The notes below the pieces were generated by a model. The model ran no database searches and was not told the DNA's origin. It saw only the letters and a list, made by a program, of their open reading frames with translations. Of a DNA stretch of 24,122 nt, positions 16,701-23,590 are shown piece after piece. The position numbers and the translations under genes were made by a program. The stretch is from Aquiluna sp. GTDB lineage: Bacteria > Actinomycetota > Actinomycetes > Actinomycetales > Microbacteriaceae. Every line of letters begins with the position of its first letter. Positions within the stretch are counted from its first letter, which is position 1. Location: the NCBI GenBank assembly GCA_016780945.1, contig JADHKY010000005.1, positions 1 through 24,122 on the forward strand, given 5' to 3'.

Positions 16701-17290
16701 TGGGTCTCTATGTCTCCGATCACCCGCTTGCGGGCATGGAGGCAGAGCTCATGCGCTATTCAGATATGGGTAGTGCTGCCCTTAGGGACAGTGAAATCGC
16801 CGATGGCGAGACTGTAACGGTGGCAGGTCTGATAACCCAGGTCCAACACAAGATTGCCCGCTCCTCTGGAAATCAATACGCCCAGCTGACACTCGAGGAC
16901 TTCTCAGGCGAAATACCCGTGATGTTTATGGGTAAGACATACCTCCAACATCGCGACAGCCTCGTTCCCGACAGCACGGTTACCATCCGAGGACGAGTTT
17001 CCAGGCGTGATGATGGTGTCACTCTGCAGGGCTTTTCGATAGAGAAGCTCGAATCCGGACGTGAACTTGGGGGAGTGCTGCAACTTCACCTAACGGACGC
17101 GAGCGCAACTAGAGAAAGCCTCACGCAGCTCGCCGAAATCCTTGAGGCACATCCGGGTCCGGTCGAGGTTCAGGTGAAGCTGGTTTCCAACGGGCAAACC
17201 AGCCACTTTATGCTCCCGCAACGCGTTGCGGTTGGGCATGACCTGTTTGGTGAGCTGAAGGCCCTGCTAGGCCCTGAGGCGGTTAGTTAG
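13796..17290 (+). CDS. dnaE: DNA polymerase III alpha subunit DnaE (DnaE1 type)
   Basis: DnaE is the catalytic subunit of the replicative polymerase. From GTG at 13796 the product has 1164 residues, a normal length. The N-terminal PHP domain keeps all nine metal ligands of actinobacterial proofreading DnaE1: H10, H12, D19, H44, E69, H101, C151, D219 and H221. The palm has GPGRGSAAGS (about 366-375), MPDIDVDFDD with D410/D412, and D574 in KMDFLGLR. The thumb and fingers, a helix-hairpin-helix region and a C-terminal OB fold (VAGLITQVQHKI onward, about 1008) follow. AGGAGGTG at 13783-13790 is five bases before this GTG; a TTG at 13793 is too close. The stop overlaps that of the opposite-strand gene. 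Confidence 0.97.
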   Translation: MADKSFVHLHNHTEFSMLDGAARIKPLVEKASELGMPAIAMTDHGNTHGAYEFWKQATAAGIKPIIGMEAYLAPGSRLEKSKVRWADGGDDDVSGGGAFSHLTMWATDNASMNNLFKLSSEAYLSGYYFKPRIDRELLGQYGKGLIGTTGCPGGEVQTRLRLGQYDEALKTAAEFRDIFGKENYFVEVMDHALEIEKRVRDDLLRLAKDLGLPLVGTNDLHYVHKEDSVAHEALLCVQTGTNLDDPKRFKFESQEFYLKSASEMRSLFSEIPEAADNTLLIAERCEVNFEKQDLMPRFPVPEGGTEAEWFEKEVWRGMERRYPGGFSDRHREQAAYEIEVIVKMGFPGYFLVVSDFIRWAREQGIRVGPGRGSAAGSIVSYAMGITELDPLAHDLIFERFLNPERLSMPDIDVDFDDRRRPEVIRYVTEKYGADRVAQIVTFGTIKARQALKDAARVLAKPYSVGEKLTKAMPPMVLGRDVSLDDVTNKESERYPEAAEFRELIENDEDSKQVFDLARGLESLKRQWGVHAAGVIMSAKPLMDVIPIMKREEDGAIITQFDQPPCEELGLLKMDFLGLRNLTVIDDTLANIELNRGEKVVLEDLDLDQDEKAYQLLSRGDTLGVFQLDGTNMRSLLRMLKPSEFEHISAVIALYRPGPMGMNSHTNYAQRKNGQQQSEGVHPELLEPLSEILDPTYGLIVYQEQVMAAAQKVAGYTLGQADLLRRAMGKKKPEELAKQFELFSEGMTKNGYSDAAVKALWDTLLPFADYAFNKAHSAGYGVLSYWTAYLKANYPAEFMAALLTSVGDSKDKLGVYLNECRKMGIQVLPPDVNESIGTFAAVGDDIRFGLGAVRNVGKNVVESIIEAREQERFSSFQDFLTRVSAQASTKRVVESLIKAGAFDSLGHTRRSLIAIHEEAIETSAMLKRQAASGQVDLFGGLMEEDPATIEIPKLPEWTKRDLLANEREMLGLYVSDHPLAGMEAELMRYSDMGSAALRDSEIADGETVTVAGLITQVQHKIARSSGNQYAQLTLEDFSGEIPVMFMGKTYLQHRDSLVPDSTVTIRGRVSRRDDGVTLQGFSIEKLESGRELGGVLQLHLTDASATRESLTQLAEILEAHPGPVEVQVKLVSNGQTSHFMLPQRVAVGHDLFGELKALLGPEAVS

Positions 17291-17808
17291 TCGTTACCGG
17301 CCAGTTTGTTGCCGATGGCGTGGTAGGCCCTCTGGAAGTAGACCAGGGGCTCCTGTGGGGTGCGCATAACCGAAGCTGTGAGTGCATCGATAATTACGAC
17401 CGCATTGCTCTCTATTTCGTATTTTTCCCGGATCTTGCCGATCAGCACCGATGATGCCTGGGGAATGATTGGTAGATCCTCGGGGCCATCTATTTCGTCG
17501 CCGACAAACCGTCCAGCCTTATCACCCGCAAAGCGTTGGGCAAGGTGCAGGGAGTCGCTGTCGAGGGTGTGGAGTGCGACAAAGCGACCAGGTAGCAGGT
17601 GAGGATAGCTCGAAGAGCCCTGGGCAACGTTCAGCGAGACCAGAGGCGGGTTGGAGCCAAGTGAGGTAGCACTCGAGGCGGTGAAGCCAATCGGGTTTCC
17701 ATCGAGGTCTAGGGCCGTGATTACGGAGATTCCGGAGGCGTGATTCCGAAATGCTGCCTTGAGAGCATCGGAGCCGGAGAGGTCAAAGGCTGGAGAGTTA
17801 TTTGTCAT
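17287..17808 (-). CDS. Flavin reductase-like domain protein
   Basis: The 173-residue product has the split-barrel FMN-binding fold of the Flavin_Reduct family: FRNHASGISVITA (residues 20-32), GFTASSATSLGSNPPLVSLN (41-60), GRFVALHTL and the RFAGDKAGRF block (92-101), then PLVYFQRAYH near the C-terminus. Members reduce FMN or FAD with NAD(P)H, usually supplying a monooxygenase, or bind flavin or heme for other jobs. The family GDH motif after the fourth strand is replaced by ESN (133-135), so reductase activity is not assured. No monooxygenase gene is nearby. The gene converges on dnaE with four overlapping bases and is divergent from hisD. No clear Shine-Dalgarno sequence precedes the ATG at 17808. 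Confidence 0.85.
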   Translation of the reverse strand: MTNNSPAFDLSGSDALKAAFRNHASGISVITALDLDGNPIGFTASSATSLGSNPPLVSLNVAQGSSSYPHLLPGRFVALHTLDSDSLHLAQRFAGDKAGRFVGDEIDGPEDLPIIPQASSVLIGKIREKYEIESNAVVIIDALTASVMRTPQEPLVYFQRAYHAIGNKLAGND

Positions 17809-17857
17809 TTCTTAGATAAGGTTAGGGCATCTTCTAACGGCCAAGAGGTTTTCTGCG
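17809..17857. promoter_or_regulatory. Divergent promoter gap with symmetric -10-like sequence (TAAGGTTA)
   Basis: The 49-base gap lies between divergent start codons. TAAGGTTA at 17817-17824 contains TAAGGT on the + strand (17817-17822) and TAACCT on the - strand (17824-17819), both fitting TAnnnT. The + start would leave a leader of nearly 30 bases with AGAGG at 17844-17848 for hisD; the - start would lie about four bases before the flavin-reductase ATG, almost leaderless. GTTAG (17821-17825) and CTAAC (17834-17838) form a short inverted repeat. No -35 is clear. Confidence 0.4.
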
Positions 17858-19159
17858 ATGCGATCATTTGTCTGGGATGGCGAAATTACAGCCCAGCGGG
17901 TCCGTGAATTGATTCCAAGGGCTGCGGTTTCCATAGATTCTGTTTTCCCAAGCGTCCAAAAGCTCATTGCTGAGGTTCAATCAGAGGGTGCTGCAGCCCT
18001 TGCCCGTCACGCTCAAGAATTCGACGGGGTTGTGCCAAATTCATTTCGGGTCCCAATTAGTGCCATCAAGGCAAGCGAGGCGGACCTCCCTGATGGACTC
18101 AGGGAGGCAATCACCGAGTCAATTGCCAGGGTGCGAAAGGTTTCCCAGGCAACTCTTCCTAGGGCCGTTTCTCTAGAGGTGAGCGCCGGCGGAGCAGTGG
18201 AGACGAGATTCGTTCCTGTGGATTCGGTTGGGCTGTATGTGCCAGGTGGTAAGGCTGTTTACCCATCCAGCACAGTCATGAACGTCGTACCGGCACAAGT
18301 CGCTGGAGTTCCAAGAATCGCTGTTTCTTCTCCCGCTCAAAAAGATAACGACGGCCTTCCCTCAAATGCGGTGTTGGCGACCTGTTCGCTGCTTGGAATT
18401 GACGAGGTTTATTCAATCGGTGGTGCGAGCGCTATTGCCGCTCTGGCTTTTGGGGTTGTCGAGATTGGCATGGAGCCGGTTCGGATGGTTACCGGTCCTG
18501 GGAACATCTATGTGGCTGCCGCTAAACGCCAACTCCGCAGCCAAATTGCAATTGACTCGGAGGCCGGCCCGACGGAAATCCTCATAATTGCCGACGAGAG
18601 CGCGAACCCTGCGTTTGTTGCCGCCGATCTGATTTGCCAGGCTGAGCACGACGAAAATGCCGCAAGCGTGCTTTTGACTAACTCACAGTCTCTGATCGAC
18701 GAAGTTCTTGCCGAACTTGAGCGCCAGGGAACAAAAACTGCCAATAGTGATCGGGTGGCAATTGCCCTGGGAGGAAATCAATCTGCTTTGGTCCTGGTAG
18801 AGAGCATCGATCAGGCCATCGAGATTGCAAACGAGTACGCCACCGAGCACCTAGAGATTCAAACCGCTGATCCAGTGGCGGTATCCAAGAGAATCACCAA
18901 TGCGGGAGCAATATTTCTTGGAAACCACACCCCGGTCAGCCTTGGCGACTACCTCGCTGGTTCCAATCACGTCCTGCCCACAGGAGAGCAGGCAAAGTTT
19001 GCATCTGGGCTGTCCGTTATGAGCTTCCTCAGAAGCCAGCAGGTTGTGAACTACAACGAAGCTGCTCTCAAGGAGGTAGCTAACAAACTTGAGGTGTTTG
19101 CCGAGGCTGAGGGTCTACCTGCCCACTCTGAGGCAGTTCAGATTAGATTTGAGGACTGA
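17858..19159 (+). CDS. hisD: Histidinol dehydrogenase HisD
   Basis: HisD carries out the last two steps of histidine synthesis, oxidising L-histidinol to L-histidine with two NAD+. The 433-residue product matches the family length. Zinc ligands Q261, H264, D364 and H423 and the catalytic pair E330/H331 (in ATEHLEI) are present, along with GGKAVYPSS (130-138) and VTGPGNIYVAAAKR (211-224). The ATG at 17858 follows AGAGG at 17844-17848. No other his genes are in the window; instead the TGA overlaps the start of nrdR, so hisD begins a hisD-nrdR-pyrD unit. Confidence 0.97.
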   Translation: MRSFVWDGEITAQRVRELIPRAAVSIDSVFPSVQKLIAEVQSEGAAALARHAQEFDGVVPNSFRVPISAIKASEADLPDGLREAITESIARVRKVSQATLPRAVSLEVSAGGAVETRFVPVDSVGLYVPGGKAVYPSSTVMNVVPAQVAGVPRIAVSSPAQKDNDGLPSNAVLATCSLLGIDEVYSIGGASAIAALAFGVVEIGMEPVRMVTGPGNIYVAAAKRQLRSQIAIDSEAGPTEILIIADESANPAFVAADLICQAEHDENAASVLLTNSQSLIDEVLAELERQGTKTANSDRVAIALGGNQSALVLVESIDQAIEIANEYATEHLEIQTADPVAVSKRITNAGAIFLGNHTPVSLGDYLAGSNHVLPTGEQAKFASGLSVMSFLRSQQVVNYNEAALKEVANKLEVFAEAEGLPAHSEAVQIRFED

Positions 19160-19599
19160 TGTTTTGCCCTTTTTGTCGCCACGCAGATTCTCGAGTCATC
19201 GACTCAAGGACCTCCGATGACGGCTCTGCCATAAGGCGCAGAAGGCAGTGTCCGCAGTGCCAAAAGCGCTTCACAACCATCGAGACCGCAAGCCTTATGG
19301 TGACAAAGCGCTCTGGAGTGACAGAGCCATTCTCAAGAGACAAGATCATTTCTGGTGTCCGGAAGGCGTGCCAGGGTCGTCCCGTTACAGATGCTGACCT
19401 AGCGCTTCTGGCTCAACAGGTGGAGGAGACCCTCAGGGCAACCGGTGCTGCAAGCATTGAGGCTCAGGACATTGGGCTTGCAATCCTGGACCCGCTCAGG
19501 AATCTTGACCATGTTGCCTACATGAGATTTGCCAGCGTCTATCAGGCTTGGGACTCTCTTGACGACTTCCAGGCTGCCATCGAAGACCTAAACAGCTGA
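19159..19599 (+). CDS. nrdR: Transcriptional repressor NrdR
   Basis: NrdR represses ribonucleotide reductase genes in response to ATP/dATP. The 146-residue protein has the N-terminal zinc ribbon (C3, C6, C31, C34) with RRRRQCPQCQKRFTT and an ATP-cone domain from about residue 46 (MVTKRSGVTEPFSRDKI) to VAYMRFASVYQ. It targets NrdR boxes upstream of nrd operons; I saw no such box here and no nrd genes. The start overlaps the hisD stop (TGATG), as does the junction with pyrD, so the three are likely co-translated. Length and motifs are typical. Confidence 0.97.
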   Translation: MFCPFCRHADSRVIDSRTSDDGSAIRRRRQCPQCQKRFTTIETASLMVTKRSGVTEPFSRDKIISGVRKACQGRPVTDADLALLAQQVEETLRATGAASIEAQDIGLAILDPLRNLDHVAYMRFASVYQAWDSLDDFQAAIEDLNS

Positions 19600-20579
19600 T
19601 GTATCGGTTTCTTTTTAACGTTTTCCTGAAGAGGCTAGACCCCGAATTTGCTCACCACCTCGGTGCCTGGACCCTCAAAGCAATGTTTGCACTTCGGCTT
19701 ATTCGGCCTTCAAGTGGTGAAGAGGTTGTTGTGGCAGGCATCAGCTTTCCAAATCGCATCGGCATGGCCGCAGGCTTCGACAAGGATGCCAAGCTGGTGC
19801 GTCAACTGCATGCTTTGGGATTTGGGCACGTTGAGATCGGCACTGTCACCGCTCAGGCCCAGCCGGGCAATCCAAGACCAAGACTCTTTCGAATCCCTGA
19901 GCAAAGAGCACTCATTAATCGCATGGGCTTCAACAACGAAGGTGCTGACGCCGTGGCCGCAAGGCTTGCTGCCTTGCGCGCTTCGGGAGCTAAGTTGCCC
20001 GTAATCGGCGTCAACATAGGTAAGACAAAGGTTGTGGAGCTAAAGGATGTGGCTGGTGACTACCGCTACAGCGCCGAGAAGTTAGCTCCCTACGCGGACT
20101 ACCTAGCAGTGAATGTTTCGAGCCCGAATACGCCTGGTCTCCGCGAGCTGCAGCAGATCTCCTCTCTAAGACCGATCTTGGAGGCTGTGGTTGAGAAAAG
20201 CGGCGGAAAGCCGGTGTTTGTAAAGATTGCACCAGACGTAACCAACGAAGAGGCGATTGAGATTGCTCAGCTCTCAGAGCAACTCGGGCTTGCAGGGATT
20301 ATCGCGACAAACACCACAATCACCCGAGACGGCATTGACTCCGAAGTAGCCAAGGAGTCAGGTGGTTTGAGTGGACCGGTCTTGGCCGAGCGCTCAAAGG
20401 AACTTCTCAAGGTGCTTAGAAATAAGCTCCCCAAAGAGATGGCCATTATTTCAGTGGGCGGAATTGAGACTGCCGCCCAAGTCAATGAGCGCCTAGAGCT
20501 CGGTGCTGACCTAGTTCAGGGCTACACCGGTTTTGTCTATTTCGGACCCTTGTGGGCCAAGTCCCTTACGCGGGCCTAG
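19599..20579 (+). CDS. pyrD: Dihydroorotate dehydrogenase, quinone-dependent (class 2) PyrD
   Basis: PyrD oxidises dihydroorotate to orotate in pyrimidine synthesis, passing electrons through FMN to membrane quinone. The 326-residue product has the class 2 features: an N-terminal helix segment for membrane association (residues 1-35), AAGFDKDA (57-64), NRMGFNNEG (107-115) and VNVSSPNTPGLR with the catalytic serine at 175, plus NTTITR (238-243) and ISVGGIE (284-290). The TGATG overlap with nrdR implies coupling. The last 14 bases overlap the 3' end of the opposite-strand aldo/keto reductase gene. Confidence 0.96.
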   Translation: MYRFLFNVFLKRLDPEFAHHLGAWTLKAMFALRLIRPSSGEEVVVAGISFPNRIGMAAGFDKDAKLVRQLHALGFGHVEIGTVTAQAQPGNPRPRLFRIPEQRALINRMGFNNEGADAVAARLAALRASGAKLPVIGVNIGKTKVVELKDVAGDYRYSAEKLAPYADYLAVNVSSPNTPGLRELQQISSLRPILEAVVEKSGGKPVFVKIAPDVTNEEAIEIAQLSEQLGLAGIIATNTTITRDGIDSEVAKESGGLSGPVLAERSKELLKVLRNKLPKEMAIISVGGIETAAQVNERLELGADLVQGYTGFVYFGPLWAKSLTRA

Positions 20580-21567
20580 TCTCAGGACTCAGAGTTCGTT
20601 CTGGGTCGGTGACTATCGAGTCGCCGAGGATTTCATCAACCTTCTTCATGATTTCCTTAGGAATCTCGACCCCTGCGGCAGCGACGTTGCTTGCTATCTG
20701 CTCAGGCTTGGAGGCTCCAACTATTGCGGCAGAGACGTTTGGGTTCTGAAGCACCCAGGCGATCGCAAATTGAGCCATGTCAAGCCCGACCTCTTTTGCA
20801 AGAGGAGCAAGCTTCTGGACCTTGGTCAGAATTTCATCGGTCATGAACTTCTGAATGAACTGCCCCACTTCTTCGTTAGCTGCTCGCGAGTCAGCCGGAG
20901 CCGGCTGACCGGGTAGGTATTTTCCGCTCAGCACACCCTGGGCCATCGGTGACCAGACAATCTGGCCAAGCCCAAGTTTTTCAGAGGTGGGAACGACCTT
21001 CTTTTCGATGACCCGCCAGAGCATCGAATACTGAGGCTGGTTGGAAATCAGGCGGATGCCCAGATCGCTCGCGAGTTTGTGTCCCTCGCGAATCTGGTCT
21101 GCATTCCACTCCGAGACTCCGATGTACATAACCTTGCCCTGGTGCACCAGGTCGGCGAAAGCCTGCATGGTCTCTTCCAGCGGGGTCTCGTAGTCGAAGC
21201 GGTGAGCCTGGTAGAGCTCGACATAGTCGGTCTGGAGCCTTCTGAGAGAACCGTGGAGGGCCTCAAATATGTGCTTGCGAGAAAGCCCCACATCGTTTGG
21301 ACCCTTTTCGGCAACGGGCCAGTAGACCTTGGTGAAGATCTCGATTCCCTCGCGCCTTTGACCCTTGAGGGCATCACCCAGAACAACCTCAGCTGCTTGG
21401 TTGGCGTAGGCATCGGCAGTGTCGTAGGTGGTGATGCCGGCATCCAGGGCTGCGTGAACAGTCTTGATGGCCTGGTCGTCTTTCACCTGGGAGGCGTGGG
21501 TGAGCCAGTTGCCATAGATGATCTCCGAGACCTTGAGTCCGGAGTTGCCTAAATACCTAAATTCCAT
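20566..21567 (-). CDS. Aldo/keto reductase, Kv-beta-like
   Basis: The 333-residue protein is an NADP-dependent aldo/keto reductase of the (beta/alpha)8-barrel type. The catalytic tetrad is complete: D49, Y54, K80 and H122. Sequence blocks such as AEVVLGDAL, GLSRKHIFEAL, SLRRLQTDYVELYQ, VMYIGVSEWN, IVWSPMAQGVLSGKYLPG and the NADP-binding VGASKPEQIASN resemble the potassium-channel beta-subunit and YghZ-like branch (AKR6/AKR14) more than biosynthetic AKRs. The substrate is unknown; small aldehydes are plausible. The ATG at 21567 is preceded by AAAAGGA. It lies 15 bases downstream of the DUF3043 gene and is likely co-transcribed with it. No potassium channel gene is nearby. Confidence 0.93.
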   Translation of the reverse strand: MEFRYLGNSGLKVSEIIYGNWLTHASQVKDDQAIKTVHAALDAGITTYDTADAYANQAAEVVLGDALKGQRREGIEIFTKVYWPVAEKGPNDVGLSRKHIFEALHGSLRRLQTDYVELYQAHRFDYETPLEETMQAFADLVHQGKVMYIGVSEWNADQIREGHKLASDLGIRLISNQPQYSMLWRVIEKKVVPTSEKLGLGQIVWSPMAQGVLSGKYLPGQPAPADSRAANEEVGQFIQKFMTDEILTKVQKLAPLAKEVGLDMAQFAIAWVLQNPNVSAAIVGASKPEQIASNVAAAGVEIPKEIMKKVDEILGDSIVTDPERTLSPETRPA

Positions 21568-21582
21568 CTCAGCTGTCCTTTT

Positions 21583-22125
21583 CTAAACGTCGAGTTTTTG
21601 AAATCTTGCGACCTGAGGCTTGGGGATTCTCAACGCACGCATCTGGATTGAGCGCATGGCTGCATACCAAGCGATCCCACCTTCTAGCTTGTCTTCACCA
21701 AACTTCTTGGCCACCTTCTTCTTTGCCGCTCTTCCAACGAAGGTTGCGTCGATGGCAACAATTCCGAATAGGCCCCACATTCCAAACAGCGCGATCACCT
21801 GCAAGACAAAGGAGTCGATAAAGGTGAGAAGCACCACTGCAAAAAGCATTGGTAGCACCAGCTCTCCAGCTGTGAAGCGGGAGTCCACCACATCCCTAGC
21901 GAACCTGCGCTGCGGGCCCTTGTCACGTGCGGTGAGGTAGCGCTCATCCCCGGCCATCATTCCCTCGCGGGCTCTTTGGCGCTCAACCCTGAGTTTTTCC
22001 TTGTCCGCTTGCCTTGCTTCCTTGCTGCGGTCGCCTACCAGAGGCTTCTTGCGCATCTGCTCTTGCTGCTTGCGAGCAGGTGTTGGCCGGCCCTTGCCCT
22101 TTTTCTCACTGGCTTCTTCAGACAT
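21583..22125 (-). CDS. DUF3043 family membrane protein
   Basis: This actinobacterial family has no established function. From the ATG at 22125 the product has 180 residues. The N-terminal half is highly charged (KGKGRPTPARKQQEQMRKKP, then Lys/Arg/Glu-rich helix to about 58), followed by GDERYLTARDKGPQRRFARD (59-78), two membrane segments at about 88-104 and 107-127, and a basic cytoplasmic tail. Both the GRPTP and GDERYL blocks are typical of the family. I chose 22125 because AAAGG at 22135-22131 is five bases upstream; GTG at 22131 would sit on that site. It is divergent from the M20 peptidase gene. Confidence 0.88.
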   Translation of the reverse strand: MSEEASEKKGKGRPTPARKQQEQMRKKPLVGDRSKEARQADKEKLRVERQRAREGMMAGDERYLTARDKGPQRRFARDVVDSRFTAGELVLPMLFAVVLLTFIDSFVLQVIALFGMWGLFGIVAIDATFVGRAAKKKVAKKFGEDKLEGGIAWYAAMRSIQMRALRIPKPQVARFQKLDV

Positions 22126-22160
22126 CTGCACCTTTCAGAGTGTGCCACTAGATTACTGGC
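22126..22160. promoter_or_regulatory. Divergent promoter gap with symmetric -10 (TAGATTA); leaderless start for the M20 gene
   Basis: The 35-base gap separates DUF3043 and the M20 peptidase gene. TAGATT on the + strand (22149-22154) lies six bases before the ATG at 22161, and no Shine-Dalgarno sequence is present, as expected of a leaderless mRNA. On the - strand TAATCT (22155-22150) overlaps it and would give a leader of about 18 bases containing AAAGG for DUF3043. One TAGATTA heptamer could therefore serve both genes. Confidence 0.5.
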
Positions 22161-23564
22161 ATGTCATTTGCTGAGATTTCTAAAGACAAGTCAATCATCG
22201 ATAACGCGTCCAAGTTCGTCGATTCCTCATTTGATGAGGCCATTGAGAAACTAACTGGGCTGGTGAAGATTCCGGGCATCGCCTGGCCATCGTTTGATCC
22301 AGGTGAGCTTCAAAGATCCGCGGAAGCGGTGAAGAGTGAATTCGAGCAACTCGGTTTCTTCGACTTTGTAGAGATTCGCAGTGCTCCAAAGCCAGATGGG
22401 ACCCAAGGCGCTCCTGCTGTCTTGGCTAGGCGGGCAGGCAGCTCTGATGCCCCACACGTTCTGCTTTATGCCCACCACGATGTTCAGCCTCCCGGAGACA
22501 GGGCCCTTTGGAACAGCGAGCCCTTTGAGGCCACAAGGGTGGGGGAGAGGCTCTTTGGACGGGGAGCATCTGATGACAAGGCGGGGATTATCACTCACGT
22601 CTATGCGCTGAAGGCTTTGGCAGCACTGGAGGCGGACCTCCGACTCGGAGTCACAGTTTTTATTGAGGGAGAAGAGGAGGCAGGGTCAGAGTCCTTCCTG
22701 AATTTTCTCAAGGAGAACCAGAGAGATCTTGAGGCTGATCTAATCATCGTTGCCGACAGCGGCAACTGGAGCACCGAGGTTCCCTCTTTGACCGCAAGCC
22801 TCAGAGGAGTTGTTTCGCAGACCTTCACCGTGAAGACCTTGGACCACGCTCTTCACTCTGGGATGTATGGAGGTCCGCTTCCAGATGCCATGACGGCGAT
22901 GGTTAAGTTGCTTGCAACCCTGACCGATGACGCTGGGGATGTGGCAATAAGTGGCCTGGCTTCTGATGAGACAAACGGTCCCGAGGTTTCCCTGGAGCAT
23001 CTTCGAGAAGAGTCGGGACTTCTGCCGGGAGTCGACAGGATGGGAACTAAGCCGGTAACCCAGCAGATCTGGGGCGAACCTGCAGTCACAATCATTGGCT
23101 TTGATGCCCCGAGCGTTGCGGTTTCCTCAAACACCGCACTGCCGGAGATCACAGCGCGGGTGTCACTAAGGCTCGCACCAAGCGAGGATCCTGAGCGCGG
23201 CCTGGAGCTTTTGAAGGAGCACCTGACAAACCACGCACCGTTTGGGGCTGAGGTCTCGTTTGGAGCCCACGAGATGGGACCGGGGTACTTTGCCTCGAAG
23301 GGTTGGGCCTCAAAGCTCGGACATGAGATCCTCAGCGATGTGTGGCCCAGGGAGAGTGTTGATATCGGAGTCGGCGGGTCCATCCCATTTATTTCCCATT
23401 TTGCAGCCTTGTTTCCAAAGGCGGAAATCTTGGTCACCGGGGTAGAAGAGCCAGATTCCCGGGCTCACAGCCCCAACGAGTCCCAGCACCTGCCCACCCT
23501 GAAGCGAGCAATGACAGCCGAGGCGGCACTGCTAATGCATGGGAACAAGATGGTGAGAAAGTAG
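22161..23564 (+). CDS. M20 family metallopeptidase (dipeptidase)
   Basis: The 467-residue protein is a di-zinc M20 peptidase of the carnosinase/CNDP-like dipeptidase branch. The metal and catalytic motifs are intact: YAHHDVQPPG with H105 and D107, RGASDDKAG (134-142) with the bridging Asp, EGEEEAGS with E172/E173, VADSG with D199, HSGMYGG in the dimerisation lid (H232), and a C-terminal His in DSRAHSPNE. It probably cleaves dipeptides or N-acylated amino acids in the cytoplasm; the substrate cannot be read from sequence. No ribosome binding site precedes the ATG, which fits a leaderless transcript. The erpA-like gene follows after 26 bases. Confidence 0.93.
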   Translation: MSFAEISKDKSIIDNASKFVDSSFDEAIEKLTGLVKIPGIAWPSFDPGELQRSAEAVKSEFEQLGFFDFVEIRSAPKPDGTQGAPAVLARRAGSSDAPHVLLYAHHDVQPPGDRALWNSEPFEATRVGERLFGRGASDDKAGIITHVYALKALAALEADLRLGVTVFIEGEEEAGSESFLNFLKENQRDLEADLIIVADSGNWSTEVPSLTASLRGVVSQTFTVKTLDHALHSGMYGGPLPDAMTAMVKLLATLTDDAGDVAISGLASDETNGPEVSLEHLREESGLLPGVDRMGTKPVTQQIWGEPAVTIIGFDAPSVAVSSNTALPEITARVSLRLAPSEDPERGLELLKEHLTNHAPFGAEVSFGAHEMGPGYFASKGWASKLGHEILSDVWPRESVDIGVGGSIPFISHFAALFPKAEILVTGVEEPDSRAHSPNESQHLPTLKRAMTAEAALLMHGNKMVRK

Positions 23565-23565
23565 T

Positions 23566-23571
23566 TAAACT
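23566..23571 (+). promoter_or_regulatory. Possible erpA promoter -10 (TAAACT)
   Basis: TAAACT at 23566-23571 fits TAnnnT and would start a transcript about 13 bases before the ATG, still including GGAGG (23580-23584). A closely similar block (TAAACTTAGAGTTATC) stands upstream of ctaC. No -35 is clear, and read-through from the M20 gene is equally likely. Confidence 0.3.
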
Positions 23572-23590
23572 TGAGTATCGGAGGAAATCA

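Noticed and set aside
16241..16723. A 160-codon - strand frame within dnaE
   Set aside because: It is antisense to the conserved C-terminal half of the polymerase and shows no domain.
17260..17276. GGCCCTG repeated twice near the dnaE end, considered as a terminator stem
   Set aside because: The two copies are direct, not inverted, so they do not form a hairpin.
21079..21552. A 157-codon + strand frame opposite the aldo/keto reductase
   Set aside because: It is the mirror of a clear enzyme with an intact catalytic tetrad; no ribosome binding site or family similarity was seen.
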